Origin: DATCSE01 sp036568605 | Lineage (GTDB): Bacteria; Pseudomonadota; Gammaproteobacteria; Burkholderiales; Burkholderiaceae_C | DNA length: 38,768 nucleotides | NCBI GenBank assembly: GCA_036568605.1 | Contig: DATCSE010000387.1 | Coordinates: 1 to 38,768, forward strand | Direction of reading: 5' to 3' | In this document: positions 14,635-22,486 of the stretch, one piece after another | Position numbering within the stretch: position 1 is the first letter of the stretch | Layout: each line of letters opens with the position of its first letter | Notes under the pieces: generated by a model | The model's database searches: none | Told to the model about the DNA's origin: nothing | What the model saw: the letters and a program-made list of their open reading frames with translations, nothing else | Program-made: the position numbers and the translations under genes

Positions 14635-16103
14635 GGGCAGGCCGCCATCACCTGCGCGACCGCGGCGGTCAGCTTCTTGCCGTACGGCACATGCAGGAAC
14701 TCGTTCGGCCCGTGGGCGTTGCTCTTCGGGCCGAGCACGCCGCAGACCATCATCTGCGCGGCCGGGAAGCCTTGTTGCAGCATGCTCATCAGCGGGATCG
14801 TGCCGCCCTGGCCGATGTAGCCGCACGGCGCGCCGAAGTGCGCGTTCGAGGCGGCGTTCAACGCGTCCTCGAGCCAGGGCGCGAGCGCCGGCGCGTTCCA
14901 GCCGGTGGCACCCTGCGCACCGACGCGGCCATCGGCCGCGAACGTGACCTTTGCGTTGTACGGCGCGTTGTCTTCCAGCAGCGTCTTCAGCTTGGCCGCC
15001 GCTTCGTTGCCGTCGACCAGCGGCGGCAGTCGCAGGCTCAGCTTGAACGCGGTGTACGGGCGCAGCACGTTGCCGGCGCTGCGCAGCTCGGGGAAACCAT
15101 CGGCGCCGGTGACGCTCAGCGTCGGCTTCCAGGTGCGGTTCAGCAGCGCCTGCAACGGGTCGGTCGTCGTCGGCAGCGCCGGACCGCCATCGGCTCCGCA
15201 GGCCCAGGGGAAGCGCTTCCAGACCTCGTTGCCGAGGATCTGCGCGGTCGCCTTCGCCTGCTCGATGCGATCGGCCGGGATCGCGCAATGGAAGCTCTGC
15301 GGCAGCAGCTCGCCGGTCTTGCTGTCTTCGAGCCGGTCCAGCACCTGGCGCAGGATGCGGAAGCTCGACGGCACCAGCCCGCTCGAATCGCCCGAGTGCA
15401 CGCCTTCGGTGAGGATCTCGACCTTCAGCACGCCGCTGACCATGCCGCGCAGGCTGGTCGTCAGCCACAGCTGGTCGTAGTTGCCGGCGCCGCTGTCCAG
15501 GCACACGACCAGGCTCACGTTGCCGAGCCGCGGCCGCAGCACGTCGAGGTATGCGGGCAGGTCGAACGAGCCGCTTTCCTCGCAGCTCTCGATGATGCCG
15601 ACGCAGCGCGGCCGCGGAATGCCCTGCCGGTCCAGCGCCATGATCGCGGTCAGCGCCGCGTAGACCGCATAACCGTCATCGGCGCCGCCGCGGCCGTACA
15701 GCAGGCCGTCGACGTACTTCGGCGTCCACGGCCCGAGGTCGCTGCGCCAGCCATTGAACTCGGGTTGCTTGTCGAGGTGGCCGTACAGGCAGATCGTGTC
15801 GGTGCTGTCGGGCTTCGTCGAGGGCACCTCGAAGAAGATCACCGGCGTGCGCCCTTCGAGTCGCACGATCTCGAGCTTGAGCCCGGCCACGCGCTTGCTC
15901 TCGACCCACCGTGCCGCGTCCTGGATCACGCGCTCGATGTAGCCGTTCTTCTGCCAGTCGGCATCGAACATCGGGCTCTTCGCGGGAATCGCGATGTAGT
16001 TGGTGATGGCCGGGACGATCTCCTCGTCCCAGACGCGGGCCGCGAACCGGCCAATGTCGTCGGCGTGTCGATTCACGTCAGCATGAGGGTGGCGAGCGTT
16101 CAT
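14631..16103 (-). CDS. M20-family metallopeptidase (dipeptidase/carboxypeptidase type)
   Basis: A 490-residue cytoplasmic peptidase of the M20 family. Metal and catalytic residues are in place: YGHLDKQPE (His109 ligand, Asp111), GRGGADDGYA (bridging Asp142), ESCEESGS (catalytic Glu175, ligand Glu176), CLDSGAGNYD, and C-terminal NAHGPNEF. A lid/dimerisation domain lies between about 220 and 390. Family members remove C-terminal residues or split dipeptides with two zinc ions; the substrate is not predictable. ATG 16103 is supported by AGGAG five bases upstream; the frame remains open to 16220 but without homology. The 283 bases to the divergent membrane-protein gene hold a short inverted repeat (AACTGC-CAA-GCAGTT, 16164-16178) that may be an operator; I see no other gene there. 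Confidence 0.92.
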   Translation of the reverse strand: MNARHPHADVNRHADDIGRFAARVWDEEIVPAITNYIAIPAKSPMFDADWQKNGYIERVIQDAARWVESKRVAGLKLEIVRLEGRTPVIFFEVPSTKPDSTDTICLYGHLDKQPEFNGWRSDLGPWTPKYVDGLLYGRGGADDGYAVYAALTAIMALDRQGIPRPRCVGIIESCEESGSFDLPAYLDVLRPRLGNVSLVVCLDSGAGNYDQLWLTTSLRGMVSGVLKVEILTEGVHSGDSSGLVPSSFRILRQVLDRLEDSKTGELLPQSFHCAIPADRIEQAKATAQILGNEVWKRFPWACGADGGPALPTTTDPLQALLNRTWKPTLSVTGADGFPELRSAGNVLRPYTAFKLSLRLPPLVDGNEAAAKLKTLLEDNAPYNAKVTFAADGRVGAQGATGWNAPALAPWLEDALNAASNAHFGAPCGYIGQGGTIPLMSMLQQGFPAAQMMVCGVLGPKSNAHGPNEFLHVPYGKKLTAAVAQVMAACP

Positions 16104-16386
16104 GGGAACTCCTGCAGACCAGCGCGCCGGCGGAGCCAACGCGTGAAGGGATGAACAAACGGTAACTGCCAAGCAGTTTACGGCCTTGATCGTCGGACCG
16201 CTGCAGGCCGGGCCGGCCAATACTCTTCCCAGACCCGCCCGCTTTCAACCCGAATCCCGGGGCTGTAACGCGGCGACACATCCAGCCGGATCGACCGCGC
16301 AGTTGGCCGTCGTCTTGCTTGCATGCAGTGCAGAACAACGAACATGACAAATCGCGTCCCTTAGCCGTAACTTCAGGTAATACCCC

Positions 16387-17025
16387 GTGGACACCCTACC
16401 CCGCTCGGCCCTTCTGCACACGGCGTTTGTGTATGGCCATCTGCTTGCCGTCGTGATCGCCGCGGCCGGCGTCTGCTTCGCCGACTTCGCCGTATTCGCC
16501 GGCAAGCGCATCGACGCCAAGCTGCTGTCGACCGCGTCCGGTCTCGTGGCCGTCGCGCTCGGCTTGCTGTGGGCCACGGGCTTGATCCTGGTCGGCCTGG
16601 ACACCGGATTCGACCCTGCGGTCGTCGCAACGAAGAGCAAGTTGCTCGCGAAGCTCACCGTGGTCACGGTGCTGACGCTGAACGGCGTCGCGCTGCATCG
16701 CTATGCGTTCCCGCAACTCGCGAAGACCCAGCGTCTCGCCCGCGCGCCGTCGGCGCTGATGCCGTCGCTGCTGGGCGCGTTCAGCACGAGCTCATGGCTG
16801 TACGCCCTGTTTGTCGCCAGCAGCAAACCGCTCGCAACCTGGTTCTCGTATGGCGACTACCTCGCGCTGTACGCGCTCGCGCTCGCCGCTGCCGCTGCGG
16901 TCACGATGGTGCTGGTGCGGCCCAAGCTCGCGCAGCGTCTGCAGCAAGGCGCCGCCCCGGCCCGCAGCCAGCCGGCGCATCGCGTCCACGATGCGTCTTT
17001 CGTGGACTCGCTGCAGGCAAGCTGA
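16387..17025 (+). CDS. Integral membrane protein of unknown function
   Basis: A 212-residue hydrophobic protein with about five membrane helices (approximately 15-38, 47-70, 85-105, 122-145 and 153-175) and a short polar C-terminal tail. The segment KLLAKLTVVTVLTLNGVALH followed by RYAFPQLAK is vaguely like CopD or DUF2214-type membrane proteins, but I do not claim that. Histidines in helix one (LLHTAFVYGHLLAV) and near residue 102 could bind haem or metal. The start is GTG 16387 (GTGGACACC) with a poor ribosome site; the first ATG lies well inside the first helices, so GTG is preferred. It converges on the hydrolase gene at 17039 with 13 bases between stops. Confidence 0.75.
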   Translation: MDTLPRSALLHTAFVYGHLLAVVIAAAGVCFADFAVFAGKRIDAKLLSTASGLVAVALGLLWATGLILVGLDTGFDPAVVATKSKLLAKLTVVTVLTLNGVALHRYAFPQLAKTQRLARAPSALMPSLLGAFSTSSWLYALFVASSKPLATWFSYGDYLALYALALAAAAAVTMVLVRPKLAQRLQQGAAPARSQPAHRVHDASFVDSLQAS

Positions 17026-17038
17026 GCACGAGGGCGGC

Positions 17039-17938
17039 TCACCGGTTCGGAGAAATCGGCTGTGCCGCCAACCAGGCCGTCAGCGCGGCGAACACCTCGT
17101 CCTGCTCCGGCTCGTTGAAGATCTCGTGATACAGCGGCGCAAACTCGCGCGCCGTGACGACGCCGCGCGGCGCCGCCGCGGCGAATTGCACGCTACCCGC
17201 CGGTGCCACGCAGCGGTCGCGGCCAGCCCACATCAGCAACGTGGGCACGCGCCATGAAGGCGCGCCGGCACGCACCGCCGCGCCGCCGTCGACCATGAAG
17301 CGCACGAGCCGCGGCGTCACGCGGTCATGCACCTGCGGATCGGTCTCGTAGGCCCGCACGACGGCCGGGTCGCGCGAAATCCACGCGGGCTTCAGGCCGT
17401 TGCCTAGCGCCAGCCCGGGCGCGACTGGCCCCAGCACCGCGAGCAACCCCTTCTGGAGCGGGTTCATCCCGATGTCCAGCGCCGGCGACGACAGCACCAG
17501 CGCATCGATTTCGCGGGCCCAGGCCGCCTGCGTGCCGGGCAGCGCGCCGAGCGCGAACCGCGCCGCGATCAGGCCGCCCATGCTGTGCCCCAGCAGCACG
17601 AGCGGCCGGCGTGACGGCGCTCGAGCGCGCACCGCATCGATGACACCCGCGAGGTCGACCAGCAGATCGTCTTCGTGTGCGAGCGCACCGCGCGGTCCGG
17701 CGCTCGCACCGTGGCCGCGCTGGTCATAGCCGACCACGTGCCAGCCTGCGGCATTGAGCCTCGACGCGACGTGCGCATAGCGCCCGATGTGCTCGCCCAG
17801 CCCGTGCACCAGCAGAACCGTGCCGCGCGGCTCGGCCACCAGCCAGTCATGCCGTTGCAGCGTCAAGCCGTCTCGCGTCGTCAGCGTCGTGATCGTGTCG
17901 GCTGCGGCGAGCGTTGCGGTGGTCGTCGTGTCATTCAC
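17039..17938 (-). CDS. Alpha/beta hydrolase, monoacylglycerol lipase-like
   Basis: A 299-residue hydrolase of the serine aminopeptidase S33 / monoglyceride lipase group. Landmarks are the oxyanion region VLLVHGLGEHIGRY (~40-53), GYDQRGHGASAGPRG, the nucleophile elbow GHSMGG (Ser ~119), the acid in WAGRDRCVAP (~240) and the catalytic His in LYHEIFNEPE (~270). The HGLGEH...RGHG...GHSMGG combination is that of lysophospholipase/monoacylglycerol lipases. There is no signal peptide, so it is probably cytoplasmic. The natural substrate is unknown. Its promoter must lie in the short gap after the minus-strand gene ending at 17963, or it is read through from that gene (24 bases apart). Confidence 0.9.
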   Translation of the reverse strand: MNDTTTTATLAAADTITTLTTRDGLTLQRHDWLVAEPRGTVLLVHGLGEHIGRYAHVASRLNAAGWHVVGYDQRGHGASAGPRGALAHEDDLLVDLAGVIDAVRARAPSRRPLVLLGHSMGGLIAARFALGALPGTQAAWAREIDALVLSSPALDIGMNPLQKGLLAVLGPVAPGLALGNGLKPAWISRDPAVVRAYETDPQVHDRVTPRLVRFMVDGGAAVRAGAPSWRVPTLLMWAGRDRCVAPAGSVQFAAAAPRGVVTAREFAPLYHEIFNEPEQDEVFAALTAWLAAQPISPNR

Positions 17939-17962
17939 GCGGCGAGTGTAGGGGCCGCAGCT

Positions 17963-18202
17963 TCAGCTGCGCGGCACCTCGCCGGGCGGCGGCGGGGCCG
18001 CCGGCATCATGCTGGGCACGGTGTCGGCGAACTCCGTGTCGAGCTCGACGAGGTGCGGCGTAGCTCGCGGCACCGGACCGGGCGCATCGCGGTGCAGCGC
18101 CGTTCCATGGGGCGCAAGCTCGAAATAGCGGCGAGTGACGGCAAGCAGGTTCGAGAGGGTGGCGCCGAAGTCGAAGTCGGTCCGGTTTCGGGTCGCGGGC
18201 AT
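17963..18202 (-). CDS. Small protein of unknown function
   Basis: A 79-residue protein beginning MPATRNRTDFDFGATLSNLL followed by AVTRRYFEL. The first 40 residues look like a folded helical segment; the C-terminal half is Pro-rich (PAAPPPPGEVPRS) and ends with a run that may be a flexible tail. No family is recognised. ATG 18202 lacks a clear Shine-Dalgarno; an in-frame ATG at 18262 would add 20 residues without obvious coding character. It lies between two same-strand genes (24 bases before the hydrolase and 80 bases after the 174-residue unknown), so it may be part of one transcript. Confidence 0.5.
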   Translation of the reverse strand: MPATRNRTDFDFGATLSNLLAVTRRYFELAPHGTALHRDAPGPVPRATPHLVELDTEFADTVPSMMPAAPPPPGEVPRS

Positions 18203-18281
18203 GGGGTCGCGGGCAGGTCGTTCTCGGCAATGGAGGTGAGCTCGCGCTGAGCTCGTCGGCATCTGCATGCCGCCATCGTCA

Positions 18282-18806
18282 TCACCGTCGCAGCGCTTCT
18301 CCGACGATTTGCGGGATCTCGGCCAACTGCTGCGCCCACTCGCGCGGCAGTTCGGCATGGTCCACCAGCCACGCGGAATCGCTGAACTCGACATCGCTCG
18401 CGCGATCGGCGCGCGGCGCGACGCGCAGCGCGAGCGGCAGCTCGATCGCCGCCTCCGGCCCGGTCCGCAGCACCGGCGTGTGCGTCGCATCGACGCCCAG
18501 CACGAGCCAGTCCGAGCCGAAGCGGCCCGGCCGTGCCGCCAGGCATGCGAACACGGCCAGCCCGTGTCGCAGCGCCGCCGATTCGAGCCGGCGCACCGTC
18601 TCCGCGGCCGAGAACGGGCTGAGCGAACGACAGCGCCGTGCCGCCGGCCCGGCGAGCTCGTGTTCCGCGAGGGCGTCGTCGTCGCTGCTGGCTCGTGGAC
18701 CAGCCATCCCGGCCTGGCTCGCTGCGGCCAACACGGTGGCGTATGCACCGGTCAGCCAGCATTCGATGGTCGATCGCGTCGGCCGAGATGGCGATTGATA
18801 TGGCAT
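18282..18806 (-). CDS. Hypothetical protein
   Basis: A 174-residue protein, predicted soluble, with no recognised family. Notable stretches are RPTRSTIECWLTGAYATVLA near the N-terminus, an Asp/Ala-rich linker (SSDDDALAEHELAGPAARRC), FGSDWLVLGVDATHTPVLRT and a C-terminal helix REWAQQLAEIPQIVGEALRR. ATG 18806 is preceded by GGGGA about 10 bases upstream. It precedes the small 79-residue unknown on the same strand. The 237 bases between it and the response regulator contain a palindrome (see 18960) that could regulate it. Codon composition is like its neighbours, so no sign of recent transfer is seen. Confidence 0.65.
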   Translation of the reverse strand: MPYQSPSRPTRSTIECWLTGAYATVLAAASQAGMAGPRASSDDDALAEHELAGPAARRCRSLSPFSAAETVRRLESAALRHGLAVFACLAARPGRFGSDWLVLGVDATHTPVLRTGPEAAIELPLALRVAPRADRASDVEFSDSAWLVDHAELPREWAQQLAEIPQIVGEALRR

Positions 18807-18959
18807 GAAGTGCGTCCCCCGAACTAGCAGACCTCACGACCGCGTTGCCGCGGGCGCCGTTGCATTGACATCTGATCCCGCGAGGCCGCGCATCGCATGC
18901 CTCAGGGAACGTGCAGTGTAGGAATCGCGGGCCGTTCAGGCATTCGCACGAGCACCTAA

Positions 18960-18969
18960 GTGCGCGCAC
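18960..18969. promoter_or_regulatory. Candidate palindromic operator upstream of the 174-residue unknown
   Basis: GTGCGCGCAC is a perfect 10-bp palindrome, flanked by CCTAA on the left and GTATAGG on the right, which extends the dyad imperfectly. A related word, GTGTAGGAA, occurs about 45 bases upstream, compared with GTATAGGAA here. The site is in the otherwise empty stretch 18807-19043, downstream of the response-regulator gene. It could be a site for that FixJ-like regulator, but this is speculation. Confidence 0.25.
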
Positions 18970-19043
18970 GTATAGGAACCCTTTGCAGATGTAAGGAGTT
19001 GCGACGCCGCGCCTGGCGTCATCAGCGCGCCATCGAAGCGCGA

Positions 19044-19664
19044 TCAGCCCATGCGGCGCTGCGGCACGACCGGGTTGATCATCCTGTCGAGCTCGAGCAG
19101 GTTGGCCGCGCCCATCTTCTGCATCGCGCGAGCGCGATGAATCTCGACCGTGCGGTGGCTGATCCCCAGGCGCTGCGCGATCTGCTTGTTCGCGAGCCCG
19201 TTGAGCGTCAGCACGACGACCTCGCGCTCCCGTGCGGTCAGCCGCTCGAGTCGGGCCTCGGCGCGCTCGCGCAGCGCGGCGCGCTCGCGTTGCGCGGCAT
19301 CGTGCGCGAGCGCGTCGCGCACGCACGACAACAGCAGGCCGCTGTCGACCGGCTTCTCGAGGAAGTCGAACGCACCGGCCTTCAACGCCTGCGCGGTGCT
19401 CGCGACGCTGCCCTTGCCGGTCAGGAAGATCAGCGGCATGTCGATGCGGCGCTGGCGCAGCGCCTGCTGCACGTCCAGGCCGCTGTCGCCGGGCAGGTCC
19501 AGGTCCAGCACGATGCAGCCGCTCTGGCGCGGCTCCAGTGCGGCGAACAGCGCCGCGCCGTCGGCGCAGGTCATGACCGGCAAGTCGAGGGTGCCGAGCA
19601 GCCGGCCGAGCGCGCTGCGCACGGCCGCGTCGTCGTCGACGAGGAAGATGCGCTGCGTCATCAT
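19044..19664 (-). CDS. FixJ/NarL-type response regulator
   Basis: A 206-residue response regulator. The receiver domain (1-125) has the acidic pocket DDD (10-12), phospho-acceptor Asp54 in IVLDLDLPGDSG, Thr in IFLTGKG and Lys in DFLEKPV; the output domain (about 140-206) is a LuxR-type helix-turn-helix (LTAREREVVVLTLNGLANKQ, then IAQRLGISHRTVEIHRARAM). The layout and FLEKP motif are FixJ-like. It overlaps the histidine-kinase stop in an ATGATGA arrangement, so the two are translationally coupled and almost certainly a cognate pair. Two adjacent ATGs (19664, 19661) can serve as start; the weak GGAG lies 3 and 6 bases away. Targets are unknown; the divergent-neighbour rule does not apply because upstream and downstream genes are all on the same strand. 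Confidence 0.93.
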   Translation of the reverse strand: MMTQRIFLVDDDAAVRSALGRLLGTLDLPVMTCADGAALFAALEPRQSGCIVLDLDLPGDSGLDVQQALRQRRIDMPLIFLTGKGSVASTAQALKAGAFDFLEKPVDSGLLLSCVRDALAHDAAQRERAALRERAEARLERLTAREREVVVLTLNGLANKQIAQRLGISHRTVEIHRARAMQKMGAANLLELDRMINPVVPQRRMG

Positions 19665-20944
19665 GCGCTCCGCGATCCGGTGTCGCCGGCCTCCAGCATC
19701 GGCAACGTGATGCGAAAGATGCCGCCGTTTGCGCTGGCTTCGGCCCACAGCCGCCCACCATGGGCTTCGACGACCGTGCGTGCGATCCGCAGCCCGAGAC
19801 CGAGGGCGTTCGCCTTGGTCGTGTAGAACGGCTTGAAAACCTGTTCGAGCCGGTCCGCCGCGATGCCGGGGCCGTTGTCCAGCACGTCGACCCCGGCCGT
19901 CGTGCCGGCCTGCAGCGGTTGCACGACGACGCGCACGACGCCGCCCGTCCCGCCTGGGCGCTGCGCTGTCGCATCGATCGCGTTGCCTATCAGGTTGACC
20001 AACGCATGCTCGAGGCGCCAGGGTTCGGCGAGCACCGGCACCGGGGCCTGCGCGAGCTCGCATTCGAGCACGACGCCGCCGGTCTGCGCATCGTCTTGCA
20101 CCAGGCCGCAGGCCGAACGCACCAGCGCATTCAGGTCGGACTCGCACGACGGCTCGCTGCCGCCCAGGGCCACGAAGCGGCGCAGCGCGGCCAGCGCCTG
20201 CGCCGCGCGCCGCGCCTGGGTCGCGATCTCTTCGAACTCCACCACCGCATCCTCGTTCGCCGCACCGCCGGCGCGCGCATGCCGCTGCACCGCAACATCG
20301 GCGAACGCCACCATCGCCGCCAGCGGCTGGCTCAACTCGTGGCCGAACGCGCCGGCGAGCTCGTTCGCCAGATGCAGGCGATGCATCTGCGCGGCGCGGG
20401 CTCGGCGCCGTGGCGCGTCGTCCTCGATGCGGCGCTGCGCGGTGACGTCGACGCCGATGAGAAGCATCAGGCCCTGCGGCTGCCCGTCGGCGCCTGGCGT
20501 GCGGCTGCCGCGCCAGGCGATGCGGCGCGCCGCCCGGTGGGGCGCCCCTGGGTCGCCCGGCAGCGCCTGCTCCCAGACCACGGTCTCGTCGCCCCGGGTC
20601 AAGGCGGCGAACCATGCGGCATAGGCGGTGTGCCGTTGCTGCTCGTCGTCCGCGACATCCTTCTCCGATGCTGGACGCACCGGGAAAATCCGGCCGACGG
20701 CGGCGGCGTCGGACAGCCCGACGAATTCGCAGTACGCCCGGTTGGCGCGAACCACACGGCTTTCGAGATCGAGCAACACGATCAGCAACCCGCTGGAGTC
20801 GAGCACCGCGTCGGCCAGGCGGCGACCTTCGGATGCAGCGACACGATCACGCCCCGTGCGGACCGCCTGCGTCAGCTCCGCACGAACGGGTATCGCATGA
20901 TCCGGCAGCGCCGCGTCGTCGCGCGACGAGCCACGCTTCCTCAT
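19661..20944 (-). CDS. PAS-domain sensor histidine kinase (FixL/DctB-like, soluble)
   Basis: A 427-residue cytoplasmic kinase without membrane helices. A PAS domain (about 45-170: VLDSSGLLIVLLDLESRVVR, then ANRAYCEFVGLSDA) precedes the dimerisation/phospho-acceptor helix with FGHELSQPLAA (His202) and a complete HATPase domain: N-box NLIGNAIDA, G1 DNGPGI, F-box FKPFYTTK and G2 GLGLRIA. HELSQPLAA is the variant seen in FixL-type kinases of the HPK4 group. The PAS lacks an obvious haem-binding histidine signature that I can verify, so the signal (oxygen, redox or small ligand) is open. The start at ATG 20944 has AGGGAG just upstream. Transcription is separated from the outer-membrane channel gene by the terminator at 21010, so it has its own promoter in the remaining ~65 bases. 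Confidence 0.93.
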   Translation of the reverse strand: MRKRGSSRDDAALPDHAIPVRAELTQAVRTGRDRVAASEGRRLADAVLDSSGLLIVLLDLESRVVRANRAYCEFVGLSDAAAVGRIFPVRPASEKDVADDEQQRHTAYAAWFAALTRGDETVVWEQALPGDPGAPHRAARRIAWRGSRTPGADGQPQGLMLLIGVDVTAQRRIEDDAPRRRARAAQMHRLHLANELAGAFGHELSQPLAAMVAFADVAVQRHARAGGAANEDAVVEFEEIATQARRAAQALAALRRFVALGGSEPSCESDLNALVRSACGLVQDDAQTGGVVLECELAQAPVPVLAEPWRLEHALVNLIGNAIDATAQRPGGTGGVVRVVVQPLQAGTTAGVDVLDNGPGIAADRLEQVFKPFYTTKANALGLGLRIARTVVEAHGGRLWAEASANGGIFRITLPMLEAGDTGSRSA

Positions 20945-21009
20945 CGAATGCTCCCTGGCGCTTTTTCTTTGCCCACGCGCATGGTACGCGCGGCATGCCG
21001 CCTTGAGGA

Positions 21010-21034
21010 GAAAAAAGCGCCCGCCGACGCGGGC
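21010..21034 (-). terminator. Rho-independent terminator of the RND efflux operon
   Basis: On the minus strand GCCCGC (21034-21029) and GCGGGC (21024-21019) form a 6-bp stem with a 4-base loop, followed within two bases by six T (21016-21011). It lies 3 bases after the channel-gene stop and marks the end of the adaptor-pump-channel operon. Confidence 0.85.
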
Positions 21035-21037
21035 CGG

Positions 21038-22486
21038 TCAGTTGCCCTTCGCGGTAGCAGCCGGTTCGGTCCAGCCACCTCCCAGCACCTTGTACAGCGT
21101 GATCAGGTTCTGGGTCTGCTGGGCCTGGACCTGCACCGTCGCCTGCTGCGCGCCGAACAGGCTGCGCTGCGCGTCCAGCACGTCGAGGTAGCTCGCCGCG
21201 CCATTGCGGTAGCGCAGGTCGGTCAGCGCGAACGCGGTCTGCGCGGCCTTGGCCTGCGCGGTCTGGGCGCGCAGCTGCTCGCCCAGCGTCGCGCGGCCGG
21301 CCAACGCATCGGCGACCTCGCGGAACGCGGTCTGGATCGACTTCTCGTATTGCGCGATCGCGATCTCCTTGCCGGCCTTCGCGCTGTCGAGGTTGGCGCG
21401 GTTGCGGCCGGCATCGAAGATGGTCTGCAGCACGGTCGCGCTGCCGGTGAAGGCCCAGGTGCCGCTCTTGAACAGGCCGGACAACTCGGTGCTTGCGGTG
21501 CCGGCGTTCGCGGTCAGCGAGATGCTGGGGAAGAACGCAGCACGCGCCGCGCCGATGCTCGCGTTGGCCGACTGCAGCTGCAGCTCGGCCTCGCGCAGGT
21601 CGGGGCGCCGGTTCAGCAGGTCCGACGGCAACCCGGCCGGCAGGTCGGCCACCGCCTGCTGCTGCGCCAGCGGCAGCCCGGGCGGCAGGTCCGCCGGCAG
21701 CGGCTGGCCGACCAGCAGCACCAGCGCGTTCTCGTCCTGCGTGCGCTGGCGCTGGGTCTGCGCGAGCGTCGCGCGCGCGCCTTCGAGCAGTTGCTCGGCC
21801 TGGCGCAGATCGACCTCGGAGGTCGCGCCGTTGTCGAAGCGCAGCTGGGTGAGCTTGAGCGAATCCTCGCGCGTCTTCAGCGTGTCCTGCGTGACGCGCA
21901 GCAGCTCGTCGTCGGCGAGCAGGCTGGTGTACGCGGTCGCGACGCTGGCGATCAGCGAGATCTGCGCGCTCTTGCGTGCCTCCTCGGTCGCGAGGTACTT
22001 CGCGAGCGAGGCCTGGGTCAGGTTGCGGGCGCGGCCGAACAGGTCGAGCTCGTAGCTCGTGACCTGCAGGCCCACCGAGTAGGTGTTGACCAGGCTGCCT
22101 GTAGATCCGACCGAGCGCTGCACACCCGCACCGGCACCGACCGTCGGGAGCTCGTCGGCCCGCTGCACGCGGTAGGTGGCACGCGCCTGCTCGATATTCA
22201 GGATCGCGACGCGCAGATCGCGGTTGTTCGCGAGCGACAGCTCGATCAGCTTCTTCAGGCGTGGATCGGCAAAGAAGCGCTGCCAATCCAGATCGGCGGC
22301 CGCCACGGCGCCCGCGGCGCCGGCCGGGTTCAGCTCGGACGCGTAGGCGCTCGCAACCGGCGCGGCCGGCCGCTCATAGGTCGGCGCGAGGTTCACGCAG
22401 CCGGCCAGCAGCATCGCCGCAGCCAGCGGCGTGGCCCGCGCGGCGAGTCCGGCAACGCGGTTCATCGTTGCGGTGCGGTTCATCAT
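21038..22486 (-). CDS. RND efflux outer-membrane channel lipoprotein (OprM/NodT family)
   Basis: A ~482-residue TolC-like channel, the outer-membrane exit of the tripartite pump. It has a lipoprotein signal (LAAAMLLAGC, lipobox LAGC) and begins the mature part CVNLAPTYERPA, as in OprM/NodT proteins. Two outer-membrane efflux repeats follow, with typical periplasmic helices (NRDLRVAILNIEQARATYRV, LPAGLPSDLLNRRPDLREAE and DLRYRNGAASYLDVLDAQRS). ATG 22486 overlaps the pump stop (ATGATGA); the second ATG at 22483 is better spaced from AAGGAGGG and may be the true start. Last gene of the operon. The same layout (adaptor, pump, OprM-type channel) is seen in TtgABC and MexAB-OprM. Confidence 0.95.
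   Translation of the reverse strand: MMNRTATMNRVAGLAARATPLAAAMLLAGCVNLAPTYERPAAPVASAYASELNPAGAAGAVAAADLDWQRFFADPRLKKLIELSLANNRDLRVAILNIEQARATYRVQRADELPTVGAGAGVQRSVGSTGSLVNTYSVGLQVTSYELDLFGRARNLTQASLAKYLATEEARKSAQISLIASVATAYTSLLADDELLRVTQDTLKTREDSLKLTQLRFDNGATSEVDLRQAEQLLEGARATLAQTQRQRTQDENALVLLVGQPLPADLPPGLPLAQQQAVADLPAGLPSDLLNRRPDLREAELQLQSANASIGAARAAFFPSISLTANAGTASTELSGLFKSGTWAFTGSATVLQTIFDAGRNRANLDSAKAGKEIAIAQYEKSIQTAFREVADALAGRATLGEQLRAQTAQAKAAQTAFALTDLRYRNGAASYLDVLDAQRSLFGAQQATVQVQAQQTQNLITLYKVLGGGWTEPAATAKGN

Noticed and set aside
16104..16386. Hidden small gene between M20 peptidase and the membrane protein
   Set aside because: No frame with start, ribosome site and coding character; only a short inverted repeat.
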